DNA from: B73-G16 sp964611295
GTDB lineage: Bacteria > Desulfobacterota > B13-G15
Assembly: GCA_964611295.1 (NCBI GenBank)
Contig: CAZSWV010000004.1
Coordinates: 62,001 to 126,000 of the forward strand
Direction: 5' to 3'
Length of the DNA: 64,000 bases
Numbering within the stretch: position 1 is the stretch's first letter; the number at the start of each line of letters is the position of its first letter. The position numbers were made by a program, and so were the translations under genes. This document shows, piece by piece, positions 23,796 to 32,466 of this stretch. The notes beneath the pieces were generated by a model. The model was given only the letters and a program-made list of their open reading frames with translations. It was not told where the DNA came from and ran no database searches.

Positions 23796-24598
23796 CCCTT
23801 TATGGCCTTAAGGTTTTGATAAGAGGTGCGGGCGAATTGGCAAGCGCTGTAGCCCATCGGCTCTACCTTTGTCATTTCAAGGTGGCCATGACTGAAATAC
23901 CAAGGCCTTTGGCGGTAAGGAGGAAGGTATGTTTTAGCGAGGCGGTATACGAAGGACATCAAGAAGTAGAAGGGGTCAAGGCGCTTTTGGTGAAAGAACC
24001 TGCTCAAGTGGAAGAGATGTGGCAAAGGGGGATAATCCCCATCCTTGTGGATCCAGAATTGAGGTCCTTGAGCTTCATAAAGCCTAGGGTCTTGGTCGAT
24101 GCCATCATGGCTAAGAGGAACCTCGGTACAAGTAAGGACATGGCTGAACTCGTGATAGGCCTTGGGCCAGGTTTTGAAGCTTCCAAGGACGTACATGTAG
24201 TAATAGAGACCAACCGTGGGCATAACCTGGGAAGGGTCATAGTGGAAGGCACAGCCGAGCCCGATACTGGCATACCCGGGGACATAGGGGGCTATAGGGA
24301 AGAACGGGTCCTTAGGGCCCCGAGAGACGGCCTGTTTGAGCCCTTGAAGGAGATAGGTGACATGGTAGAGGAAGGAGAACCTGTGGCTTATGTCGGGGGC
24401 GAGCCGGTTCGATCCAGGATCAAAGGCGTGATAAGGGGGCTTCTGCGTGAAGGGATGTTTGTCCAAAAGGGCATGAAATTGGGGGATGTCGACCCAAGGG
24501 GTATAAGGGATTACTGCTTCACCATATCCGACAAGGCGAGGGCAGTGGCGGGAGGTGTCCTTGAAGCCATACTTAGACACTTCAACCGCGAGGCTTGA
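23792..24598 (+). CDS. yqeB: Selenium-dependent molybdenum hydroxylase system protein (YqeB/EF2563 family)
   Basis: 268 residues from the ATG at 23792, which overlaps the upstream TGA (ATGA); a longer reading from 23759 would lie within that gene. The N-terminus has a Rossmann-like VLIRGAGELASAVAHRL. Further family stretches are DAIMAKRN, IGLGPGFEAS, VIETNRGHNLGRV and a C-terminal DVDPRG. Members accompany selenium-dependent molybdenum hydroxylases and are thought to help insert or modify the cofactor. No hydroxylase subunit gene lies in the window. Confidence 0.9.
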   Translation: MTLYGLKVLIRGAGELASAVAHRLYLCHFKVAMTEIPRPLAVRRKVCFSEAVYEGHQEVEGVKALLVKEPAQVEEMWQRGIIPILVDPELRSLSFIKPRVLVDAIMAKRNLGTSKDMAELVIGLGPGFEASKDVHVVIETNRGHNLGRVIVEGTAEPDTGIPGDIGGYREERVLRAPRDGLFEPLKEIGDMVEEGEPVAYVGGEPVRSRIKGVIRGLLREGMFVQKGMKLGDVDPRGIRDYCFTISDKARAVAGGVLEAILRHFNREA

Positions 24599-25931
24599 GC
24601 TCCTTGAGGAACTCCTTTACCTGTGGGAACCCATATATCCGAGCTTGGCTGATTTCCTACAAGCCCTTTCAGGTAAAGGCGAAGGGGATTTTTTGGAAAT
24701 AGGGCCTTTTTCTGGCGGTGTTGCCAAGGAAATGGCAAAAAGGGGCTTCAAGGTGGCTGTGTTGGCCCAAGAGGAGGTCCTCGGTATCCTTAAATCCTAC
24801 CTTGCAAAAGGGGGAAGGCAAACGCTCTTTTACCAATGGCAAGGGGGGGACTTGCCGCTCCTCGATGGCTGTTTTGACCTCGTTTTTTGCAGAGGGGCCT
24901 TTTTCTTTATCAATGAGGCCTTTTTGAGGGAAGTGGAGAGGATCCTTTCGCCAGGTGGGATGGCCCTGATCGGAGGAGGATACGGCCCCTTTGCCCCTGA
25001 GGAGGTTTTGAAGGCCATAGCGTGGAGATCGAAAGAGTTGAACTTGGCATTGGGCAAAAGGTACCTAAGCCCTGGGGAACTGAGGGCCATGCTTGAAAGG
25101 GCAGGGCTTTCCAAATTTAAGCTAATCGAAGAAGGGGGTCTATGGGTCCTCCTACAGAAGGAGGGGAAAGGAGAGTCAGTAGGCATAAAAGAAGCCCTTG
25201 GGTTAGGGCCAAAGGAAGTCATATCCCTTGTAGGTGGGGGAGGAAAGACCACCCTTATGTTCACTTTGGCCAAAGAGCTGGCAAGGGAAGGTAAAAAGGT
25301 CTTGACTACTACTACAACTAAGATATACGAGCCCTCAAAGGAAGAGGTGCCAGGGGTCCTATTAGGTGAAGATCCTCAAGGCCTTATCGAGGAGGTCCAG
25401 AAGGGGTTGGAGGAACGCCCTTGGGTTGTGGTTGCGAAGAAGAGGACCGAAGAAGGAAAGCTCTTGGGAATAGAACCCGGCCTTGTGGAGAGGCTTTTTA
25501 AGCTAGTCGACTACGTAATAGTAGAGGCAGACGGTTCAAAGGGAAGGCCGATTAAGGTACATGGTGAATCAGAACCTGTAGTGCCCGAGTGTACCACCCT
25601 TTTTGTGGTTTTGGTGGGAGCCGATGGGATCTCAAAACCCCTTTCCCCTGACTGGATCTTTAGGTATGAAAAGGCAAAGGAGATCCTCGCCATAGGCGAG
25701 GGGGACAGGCTAACGGTAGAAAACCTCCTGGCCTTGTTTTCCAGCCAAAGGGGGTTGCTCAAGGGGAAACCTCCTCAAGCCAGGGTGGTGGTCTTCATCA
25801 ACAAAGTAGACGGTCCCTCGGAGCTTGGGCTTGCAAGGGAGCTTTCGCAGTTGTTAGAAAAGAGAGGATACCGGGTTATCCTGGGAAGGGCCTTCTTCAA
25901 TAAGTCGGTGGTCGAGCTTTGGGGGACATAA
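24555..25931 (+). CDS. SAM methyltransferase fused to YqeC-like hydroxylase accessory ATPase
   Basis: 458 residues. Residues about 1-200 look like a class I SAM methyltransferase: motif I FLEIGPFSGGVAKEM and a FDLVFCRGAFFFIN stretch, as in methyltransferase type 11. Residues about 212-458 are the YqeC family of selenium-dependent hydroxylase accessory proteins, with Walker A GGGGKTTL, TTTTKIYEP and VEADGSKGRP. The start is uncertain: GTG 24555 has the ribosome site almost touching, while TTG 24561 has GGAGG 5 bases upstream. Either overlaps yqeB by about 40 bases. The fusion suggests the methyl-transfer step belongs to the same maturation pathway; this is inference. Confidence 0.85.
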   Translation: MSLKPYLDTSTARLELLEELLYLWEPIYPSLADFLQALSGKGEGDFLEIGPFSGGVAKEMAKRGFKVAVLAQEEVLGILKSYLAKGGRQTLFYQWQGGDLPLLDGCFDLVFCRGAFFFINEAFLREVERILSPGGMALIGGGYGPFAPEEVLKAIAWRSKELNLALGKRYLSPGELRAMLERAGLSKFKLIEEGGLWVLLQKEGKGESVGIKEALGLGPKEVISLVGGGGKTTLMFTLAKELAREGKKVLTTTTTKIYEPSKEEVPGVLLGEDPQGLIEEVQKGLEERPWVVVAKKRTEEGKLLGIEPGLVERLFKLVDYVIVEADGSKGRPIKVHGESEPVVPECTTLFVVLVGADGISKPLSPDWIFRYEKAKEILAIGEGDRLTVENLLALFSSQRGLLKGKPPQARVVVFINKVDGPSELGLARELSQLLEKRGYRVILGRAFFNKSVVELWGT

Positions 25932-25945
25932 AGGGGTAGGAGGAG

Positions 25946-26731
25946 ATGATGTTTAAGGTTGCCACATATAACGTTAACTCCATAAGGTCAAGGCTTCCCC
26001 TTGTCCTTGGATGGTTGAAAAAAGAAAGGCCTCACGTCCTTTGCATGCAGGAGACCAAGGTCCCAGATGAGGAGTTTCCAAAAGAGGAGATAGAAGCCTT
26101 GGGTTATAAAGTAGTCTTTAAGGGACAGAAAGGGGGAAGTGGCGTTGCAGTGGTTTCCTTGGAGGAGCCCGAAGAGGTGAGTTTTGGGCTTGATGATGGC
26201 CAAGGCCCTCCTGATCCAGATAGGCTTCTTTGTTGCAAGTTAAAAGGCCTTTGGGTTGTCAACGTGTACGTCCCCCAGGGCCAGAGTCCCGATTCGCCTA
26301 TGTTTTCCTATAAGCTCAACTGGTTTGACCGGCTTTTGGGGTATTTAAAGAGGCGTTTTGACCCTCAAGGGATGCTCCTTTTGTGTGGCGATCTGAACGT
26401 GGCTCCGGAAGAAATAGACGTACATAACCCCAAGAGGCTTTTAGGACACGTATGTTTCAGGCCTGAGGTATGGGAAAAGTTCGAGGCCTTAAAAAGGTGG
26501 GGGCTTGTTGACGTGTTCAGGTTGCATCATCCAGGGGAGCCAGGCCAATATACCTTTTTCGACTATAGGGTCCCACGGGCCCTTGAAAGGGGGCTTGGCT
26601 GGAGGGTGGATCATATTTTGGCTACGGCTCCCCTTGCCTCAAGGTCCCTTAGGTGTTGGATAGACCTTGAACCGCGTAAGGCCGAAAGGCCATCGGATCA
26701 TACCCCTCTTGTTGCTGAGTTTGACGTCTAG
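25946..26731 (+). CDS. xth: Exodeoxyribonuclease III
   Basis: 261 residues of the ExoIII/AP endonuclease family, cleaving DNA 5' to abasic sites and acting as a 3' exonuclease. Motifs: NVNSIRSRL, the catalytic Glu in QETKVPDE, the Tyr in NVYVPQG, GDLNVAPEEIDV, a RVDHILAT block and the terminal SDHTPLVAEF. TAGGAGGAG precedes the ATG. Normal length. Confidence 0.96.
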   Translation: MMFKVATYNVNSIRSRLPLVLGWLKKERPHVLCMQETKVPDEEFPKEEIEALGYKVVFKGQKGGSGVAVVSLEEPEEVSFGLDDGQGPPDPDRLLCCKLKGLWVVNVYVPQGQSPDSPMFSYKLNWFDRLLGYLKRRFDPQGMLLLCGDLNVAPEEIDVHNPKRLLGHVCFRPEVWEKFEALKRWGLVDVFRLHHPGEPGQYTFFDYRVPRALERGLGWRVDHILATAPLASRSLRCWIDLEPRKAERPSDHTPLVAEFDV

Positions 26732-26743
26732 GGAGGTGTTGCA

Positions 26744-28141
26744 ATGGAAGGGTTGAAGGAATTGGAAAAGGAGCTCAAGTTAAGGTCCAGGCCGGTATGG
26801 GAGAGATACGACCCACAGATGCGGCAGCGGGCCTTTGAATTTGCGGAGGGTTACAAGGCCTTTTTGTCCTTCGCCAAAACGGAAAGGGAGGCCGTACAGT
26901 GGATTGTAAAGGAGGCCCTTGAGAGGGGTTTTGATCCCAAGGGGGTAAAGGGGAAGCTTGTGAAGGTGAACAGGGACAAGGCCGTCGCCCTTGCGGTCCT
27001 CGGACAAAGGCCTTTGGAGGAGGGCTTGAGGATCATAGTCTCCCACATCGATACCCCGAGGCTTGACCTAAAACAGAATCCCCTTTTCGAGGACATGGAT
27101 TTGGCCTTTTTCAGGACCCACTACTATGGGGGGATAAAGAAATACCATTGGGTCTCCCAGCCTTTGGCGTTACACGGCGTGGTAGTGAAGGAGGATGGGG
27201 CCAAGGTATGGATAAGGATAGGGGAGGAAGAAGGAGATCCGGTTTTTGTCTGTCCTGACCTTTTGCCTCACCTTTCGCGTAAGGTTCAGGACGAGAAGAA
27301 GCTAAAGGAGGCCATCGAGGCCGAAAGGCTCACGGTTCTCATAGGTCACATGCCCATGGAGGGCGATGAGGAGATAAAAGAAAAGGTGAAGTTGAACGTC
27401 CTAAGGCTTTTGAAGGAAAGATATGGGATAAAAGAAGAGGACCTTTTAAGCGCAGAGCTTCAACTTGTGCCTGCTGGAAAGGCAAGGGACCTGGGGTTGG
27501 ACAGGTCCTTTATAGGGGGTTATGGTCAGGACGACAGGATCTGCGCTTATTGTGCCTTACGGGCCATACTGGAAGTGGAGAGGCCGCAGTTTACCGTCTT
27601 GGCCCTTTTTGTGGACAAAGAGGAAATCGGAAGCGACGGAAACACCGGAGCCAAATCCAGGTTTCTGGAAATGGTCTTAAAGGACCTTTGTCGCCTCCAG
27701 GGGAAGGAATTCACCTTGGGGCTGATGCTCGAATCCCTATTCCAATCTAAGGCCATCTCCGCCGATGTTACTGCTGGTGTTGATCCCAACTACAAAGAAG
27801 TCCATGAGGTCCAGAACAACGCCCGTATAGGATATGGTGTGGCGCTTTCCAAGTTCACTGGGGCAGGAGGAAAGTACTCGACCAGCGATGCCTCCGCCGA
27901 GTACGTAGCTGAGATAAGAGCTATGCTTAACAAGGAAGGTATCGCATGGCAAATGGCAGAACTCGGAAAGGTTGACGAAGGAGGAGGTGGAACAGTTGCC
28001 AAGTACCTAGCTGTATACGGCATGGACATAGTGGATTGCGGGACCCCCCTCTTGGGGATGCATTCCCCCTTTGAAGTCTCAAGCAAGGCCGATCTCTATG
28101 AGACCTTTAGGGCCTACAGGGCCTTTTTCAATTGGGGATGA
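26744..28141 (+). CDS. M18 family aminopeptidase
   Basis: 465 residues. Zinc-dependent aminopeptidase of the aspartyl-aminopeptidase type, cytosolic. Metal ligands are visible in VSHIDTPRLDLK, the IGGYGQDDR block, DKEEIGSDGNTGAKS, DVTAGVDPNY and a late GMHSPFE. The length matches the bacterial M18 group. Its TGA overlaps the next ATG, coupling it to rfaE2. Confidence 0.92.
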   Translation: MEGLKELEKELKLRSRPVWERYDPQMRQRAFEFAEGYKAFLSFAKTEREAVQWIVKEALERGFDPKGVKGKLVKVNRDKAVALAVLGQRPLEEGLRIIVSHIDTPRLDLKQNPLFEDMDLAFFRTHYYGGIKKYHWVSQPLALHGVVVKEDGAKVWIRIGEEEGDPVFVCPDLLPHLSRKVQDEKKLKEAIEAERLTVLIGHMPMEGDEEIKEKVKLNVLRLLKERYGIKEEDLLSAELQLVPAGKARDLGLDRSFIGGYGQDDRICAYCALRAILEVERPQFTVLALFVDKEEIGSDGNTGAKSRFLEMVLKDLCRLQGKEFTLGLMLESLFQSKAISADVTAGVDPNYKEVHEVQNNARIGYGVALSKFTGAGGKYSTSDASAEYVAEIRAMLNKEGIAWQMAELGKVDEGGGGTVAKYLAVYGMDIVDCGTPLLGMHSPFEVSSKADLYETFRAYRAFFNWG

Positions 28142-28647
28142 GGTCTGAGTCAAAGATAAAAGGCCTTGAGGAACTCAAGGCCATAGTAGCAGCCCTCAAA
28201 GCCGAGGGCAAAAGGATAGTCTTCACCAATGGCTGTTTTGACCTCTTACACGTAGGACACGTTGCCTATCTTGAGGAAGCGAGGTCCTATGGGGATGTGC
28301 TGATAGTAGGCTTGAACAGCGATGCCTCGGTAAAGAGGATAAAGGGTCCCCAAAGGCCCATAATGCCCGAGTGGGCAAGGGCTAGGATGTTGGCTGCCCT
28401 TTGGGCAGTTGATTACGTAGTGGTTTTCGAAGAGGAGACACCTTTGAGGGTGATAAGGGAGCTTAAACCCCACGTTTTGGTCAAAGGCGGCGATTGGAAG
28501 GAGGAGCAAGTGATAGGCAGGGAGTTGGTAGAGGAGGTTAAGATAACGCCTTACCTTGAAGGTTTTTCCACTACTGCTTTAGTGCGAAAGATCAAAGGAC
28601 TACCTATGGAAACGTCTGAAGAGTTCCTCGCGGGAAAAGACCAATAA
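28138..28647 (+). CDS. rfaE2: D-glycero-beta-D-manno-heptose 1-phosphate adenylyltransferase (RfaE2/HldE C-domain)
   Basis: 169 residues. Nucleotidyltransferase with NGCFDLLHVGHVAYLEEA (HxGH motif), GLNSDASVKRIKG, and a lysine in KGGDW. Makes ADP-heptose for the lipopolysaccharide core, here as a separate protein without the RfaE1 kinase domain. The ATG at 28138 overlaps the previous stop (ATGA); a TTG at 28132 is possible. Its last 48 bases overlap mutL on the other strand. Confidence 0.95.
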   Translation: MRSESKIKGLEELKAIVAALKAEGKRIVFTNGCFDLLHVGHVAYLEEARSYGDVLIVGLNSDASVKRIKGPQRPIMPEWARARMLAALWAVDYVVVFEEETPLRVIRELKPHVLVKGGDWKEEQVIGRELVEEVKITPYLEGFSTTALVRKIKGLPMETSEEFLAGKDQ

Positions 28648-30192
28648 CAAGGGCCTACCATGGGGACAAGTCTGGGGGAAGGAGATAGAGGCCCATTCCT
28701 TTAGAAGGACGCGCATCTCCTCTAACGATAAAGGGGTGTTAGCCTTTACGGCCCCTTGACAGGCCAAAGATTTCCTTACCCTTTCAAAAAGGTCATCGCC
28801 TTGCCCTTTTACCCCTTCCAGAAGGGCTTCTATGGCCTCTTTGGCCCCTTCGGGTTTGACAGTGGAGGGTACGGCCTTAAGGAGGATGCTCCTTGGGCCA
28901 AAGGGCTCAAATTCGAAGCCGAAGGAAGAGAAGACCCCTTTGTTTTCCAAAAGGAAGGAAATTTCTGCCTCAGAAAACTCCAGGACTAGGGGTACAGTCA
29001 ATTGAAGGCCTAAAGGATTGACCTTGAGCTTTTCGTAAAGGATCCTTTCGTGGAGGGCATGTTGGTCAAAGACCATAAGCCCTTCAGGTCCTTTTGCCAA
29101 TATGTAAGTATTATCGAGCTGACCTATAGGTTCCAAAGGGGTTATAGTCTCGGTTTTATCCAGTAAGGTGGATGTTCCAGCTTGGGGGTGTACTGAGGAA
29201 ACGAAGGCCCTTTTCGGCGACAAGGCCTCCTTTAAAGCCTCCTTAATGAAACCATAGGTCCTCTCAGGTGCCTCGAACCTCACTTCGGCCTTGGTAGGGT
29301 GTACGTTCACATCTACCTCTTCTGGCGGGAGGTATAACTTGATGACGGCCAAAGGATAGGTGCCTCGAGGGATCAAATCCGAGTAGAGTTCAGAAAGGAT
29401 TTGTAAGATAGTCCTATCCCTTACGTAACGATCGTTTACGTAAAAGTAGATCCCTTTTGTGTTCCCCCTGTGATAAGGGGGTAAGCTAAGCCATGCCCTT
29501 AAAGTGTAAGGGGGGTCTTCCTCTTGGAAGCATAGCATTTTGTCCTCCATAGGAAGGCCAAAGAGCAAGGCGATCCTTTCCCCTTCCGAAGAGGCAGGTA
29601 AGTACAATAGTTCCTTATCCCCATGGATAAGGAGGAAATTCACCCCTGGTTTGGCAAGGGCTAGCCTGACTACGGCTTCAACTGAGTAGCCGAGCTCCGT
29701 TTGTGTCGACTTCAAGAACTTCTTCCTAGCAGGTAGGTTGAAAAACAAGTCCCTTACTTCTACAATCGTCCCCTTTGGTGCCCCTGTGGGAAAGCTCCCT
29801 AATAACTTCCCCCCTTCAACCACTACCTTGACGCCCGGTGAGCCTTCCGCCCGCGTGATAAGGGTTAGCCTTGAGACCCTCGCGATGGAGGGAAGGGCTT
29901 CACCCCTGAAGCCAAAGGTCAGGACCTTGGTCAGATCCTCTTCGTGGCGTAGTTTAGAGGTGGCGTGGTGTTCTAGGGCCAAAAGGGCATCTTCAGGCGT
30001 CATCCCCTCTCCATCGTCCTGGACCCTTACCAAGAGTTTCCCCCCTTCCTGGAGCCTTATTTCTATATGAGAGGCCCCTGCATCGAGGGAGTTTTCCACC
30101 AGTTCTTTGACCACAGAAGAAGGCCTCTCTATCACCTCCCCAGCGGCAATTTTGGAGACGAGTTCCTCAGGGAGGACCTTTACCTTTCCCAA
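28600..30192 (-). CDS. mutL: DNA mismatch repair protein MutL
   Basis: 530 residues, on the short side. The GHKL ATPase is complete: AAGEVIERPSSVVKELVENSLDAGA, DDGEGM, ATSKLRHEEDL, GFRGEALPSI. The C-terminal domain keeps the endonuclease motif DQHALHERI and a CPHGRP metal motif, so this is a nicking MutL, as in organisms without MutH. It overlaps pgi by 13 bases and rfaE2, which is antisense to its 3' end, by 48. Confidence 0.95.
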   Translation of the reverse strand: MGKVKVLPEELVSKIAAGEVIERPSSVVKELVENSLDAGASHIEIRLQEGGKLLVRVQDDGEGMTPEDALLALEHHATSKLRHEEDLTKVLTFGFRGEALPSIARVSRLTLITRAEGSPGVKVVVEGGKLLGSFPTGAPKGTIVEVRDLFFNLPARKKFLKSTQTELGYSVEAVVRLALAKPGVNFLLIHGDKELLYLPASSEGERIALLFGLPMEDKMLCFQEEDPPYTLRAWLSLPPYHRGNTKGIYFYVNDRYVRDRTILQILSELYSDLIPRGTYPLAVIKLYLPPEEVDVNVHPTKAEVRFEAPERTYGFIKEALKEALSPKRAFVSSVHPQAGTSTLLDKTETITPLEPIGQLDNTYILAKGPEGLMVFDQHALHERILYEKLKVNPLGLQLTVPLVLEFSEAEISFLLENKGVFSSFGFEFEPFGPRSILLKAVPSTVKPEGAKEAIEALLEGVKGQGDDLFERVRKSLACQGAVKANTPLSLEEMRVLLKEWASISFPQTCPHGRPLLLVFSREELFRRFHR

Positions 30193-31517
30193 GCCTCTAT
30201 TTCTCCCCTTTCCTTCTCAAATCCCTTTCGACCCAAGAGGGCCCATGTCAAACGTTTCCCTTTTTCGACAGCGGGCTGATCGAGAGGGTTGACTTGGTAG
30301 AACTTACCCAAGAGCAAGGTCTCCATCTCCCAGAAGAAAAAGAGCTCCCCTAAAGCACGGGGTGTGAGGGGCAAGGCCATCCGGTAGAAAGGGCACCCCC
30401 TTTCGGCAAGTACGTATTCGGTGGCCTTCCTTTCTGCTTCCAAAACCTCCTGAACCCTTTTGCCTTCGAGGACCTTTGCCTCTTCAGATCCTATTAACCC
30501 CTGGGCTAGTTCAAGGTCAAAGGTATGGGACAGCGGCCTTAATACCGTAAAGGCTTTATCCTTCGGACCATCGAGCCAGAGTTGAAGCTGCGAATGCTGG
30601 TCCATCGGTCCACGGGCCCAAAAGGGGGTTGGTGCGAGGTCTTCCCTCTTGCCGAGACTTTCGGCGAGCAGTTGGACCCTCCAAGGACCAACCCTCCAGA
30701 GGGCATCGCCATAGATCATTGTTACCCAAGTGTACTTCCCTTTTTCACGGTGTAAAAGGAAGAGAAGGGCTGCGGTTTCAAGGGCCGGTCTTCCTTCACC
30801 TTCCCGTAAGGAGCGGTCCATGTCGATGGCCCCGAGTAATAACTCCATGGTATCGATACCGAGGACTTCAGCAGGGACAAGACCCACCACGGACAATACC
30901 GAAAACCTTCCAACCACCTTTGGGGGAAGATCAAAGGCCTGAAGGCCCTCCTCTTGGGCGAACTTCCTTAAAGGCCCTCTTTGGGGATCAGTGATAACCA
31001 ACAAGCGATCCTTCCAATCGGAAAAGCGAGATTTAAGTCCACCTAAGAAGGCCAATAACTGGACAAGCGTCTCTATAGTTTCTCCAGATTTGCTTATGAC
31101 AATCACCAAAGGGTTTCCTTCTAAGGTTATTTCCAGGGCCTTTACGCAGGTGGACGGATCCAAATTGTCTAGGAAAAAGACCCTCGGTCCCTTTTGGCCT
31201 GCCTTTGATTCCAAGGCCATCCACGGGTGAAAAAGGGCTTCCACCAAGGCTTGAGGACCAAGGGATGAACCGCCGATGCCCAGTACTACCACAGGGTCAA
31301 AGCAGTCGCGATATGCCCTTGCCTTCTCGATCACGTGGTCGGTCTCTTTCAGGTAAGGGGTGTCAAGGAAGGGTAGCTCTCCTCGGTTCCTTTCCACCTG
31401 GACCTCCCACCACGCCCTTTGGGCATGGGGCCAGAAGGCCTCGAGGCGCCCTTTCGGGATGCCTCCTCTTACAGTTTCCTGATAGAGACCCCGTGGATCA
31501 ACCTGAAGGGTTTTCAA
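30180..31517 (-). CDS. pgi: Glucose-6-phosphate isomerase
   Basis: About 445 residues. Interconverts glucose-6-P and fructose-6-P. Motifs: VVLGIGGSSLGPQALVEALF, VISKSGETIETL, and a DQHSQLQLWLDGPKDK block with the catalytic region. I chose TTG 31517, which has GGGGGTG upstream and overlaps accA by 20 bases. A TTG at 31559 would add 14 residues but has no ribosome site and overlaps accA by 62 bases. Shorter than the E. coli type and closer to the compact bacterial form. Confidence 0.9.
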   Translation of the reverse strand: MKTLQVDPRGLYQETVRGGIPKGRLEAFWPHAQRAWWEVQVERNRGELPFLDTPYLKETDHVIEKARAYRDCFDPVVVLGIGGSSLGPQALVEALFHPWMALESKAGQKGPRVFFLDNLDPSTCVKALEITLEGNPLVIVISKSGETIETLVQLLAFLGGLKSRFSDWKDRLLVITDPQRGPLRKFAQEEGLQAFDLPPKVVGRFSVLSVVGLVPAEVLGIDTMELLLGAIDMDRSLREGEGRPALETAALLFLLHREKGKYTWVTMIYGDALWRVGPWRVQLLAESLGKREDLAPTPFWARGPMDQHSQLQLWLDGPKDKAFTVLRPLSHTFDLELAQGLIGSEEAKVLEGKRVQEVLEAERKATEYVLAERGCPFYRMALPLTPRALGELFFFWEMETLLLGKFYQVNPLDQPAVEKGKRLTWALLGRKGFEKERGEIEAWER

Positions 31518-32466
31518 GGAACACCCCCATGCGTCTGTACTTTTCGTACCGCTGTTCAAGGAGTTCTTCTGGGCTAAGTCTGTCTAGCTCTTGTAGATGC
31601 TTTATGATCCTTTCTTTGAGGATAAAAGCGGCTTCCTTAGGGTTACGATGGGCACCGCCTAAGGGTTCGGGGACTATTTCGTCTATTATCCCAAGTTCCT
31701 TTAAGTCTTCGGCAGTAAGCCTAAGGGCTTCAGCTGCGTCAGGTGCCTTTTCCCTTGTCCGCCAGAGGATGGCTGCACAGCCTTCAGGTGATATCACCGA
31801 AAAGATGGCATGTTCAAGCATTAAGAGCCTGTCCGCTACTGCAATGGCCAAAGCCCCCCCTGATCCCCCCTCGCCTATTATGGTGGAGATGATAGGTACA
31901 GGCAACATGGCCATCTCCCTCAAGTTTCGGGCTATGGCTTCGGCCTGTCCCCTTTCCTCTGCGCCTACCCCTGGATATGCCCCAGGGGTATCCACAAAGG
32001 TGATTATGGGTTTTTTGAACCTAGCCCCAAGCTCCATAATGCGCAAGGCCTTCCTGTAACCTTCTGGATGGGGCATGCCGAAATTTCGCCTTTTGAGTTC
32101 TTGGACGTTGTTCCCCTTCTGTTGCCCAATTACCGCCACAGTTCTTCCCTGGAGACTTGCAAGCCCCGCTATAACAGCAGGATCATCCCCAAAGGTCCTG
32201 TCGCCGTGAAGCTCTATAAAGTCTTCGAAGATTAGCTCGATGAAATCCAGGGCGTGGGGACGATCTATATGGCGACACAGCTGGGTCTTCTGCCAAGCAG
32301 TTAGGTTAGAGTAGATCTCCCTGTAAGCCTCCTCAAGCTTGGCCTTGAGCTTTTCCAAGCGTTTTCTGACTTTTGGGTCCTCTGGGGAGGCAAAACGGCT
32401 CAGTTCTTCATACTCCCTTTCGAGTTCCATGAGGGGCCTTTCGAATTCCAAGTAATGCCTCAACAC
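31498..32466 (-). CDS. accA: Acetyl-CoA carboxylase carboxyltransferase alpha subunit
   Basis: 322 residues. With AccD it transfers CO2 from biotin-BCCP to acetyl-CoA, the first committed step of fatty-acid synthesis. Family stretches: FIELHGDRTFGDDPAVIAG, QKGNNVQELKRRNFGMP, VDTPGAYPGVGAEERGQ, GEGGSGGALAI. The GTG start at 32466 has GGAGG upstream and overlaps the dnaE stop by 7 bases. accD is not in the window. Confidence 0.96.
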   Translation of the reverse strand: MLRHYLEFERPLMELEREYEELSRFASPEDPKVRKRLEKLKAKLEEAYREIYSNLTAWQKTQLCRHIDRPHALDFIELIFEDFIELHGDRTFGDDPAVIAGLASLQGRTVAVIGQQKGNNVQELKRRNFGMPHPEGYRKALRIMELGARFKKPIITFVDTPGAYPGVGAEERGQAEAIARNLREMAMLPVPIISTIIGEGGSGGALAIAVADRLLMLEHAIFSVISPEGCAAILWRTREKAPDAAEALRLTAEDLKELGIIDEIVPEPLGGAHRNPKEAAFILKERIIKHLQELDRLSPEELLEQRYEKYRRMGVFLENPSG

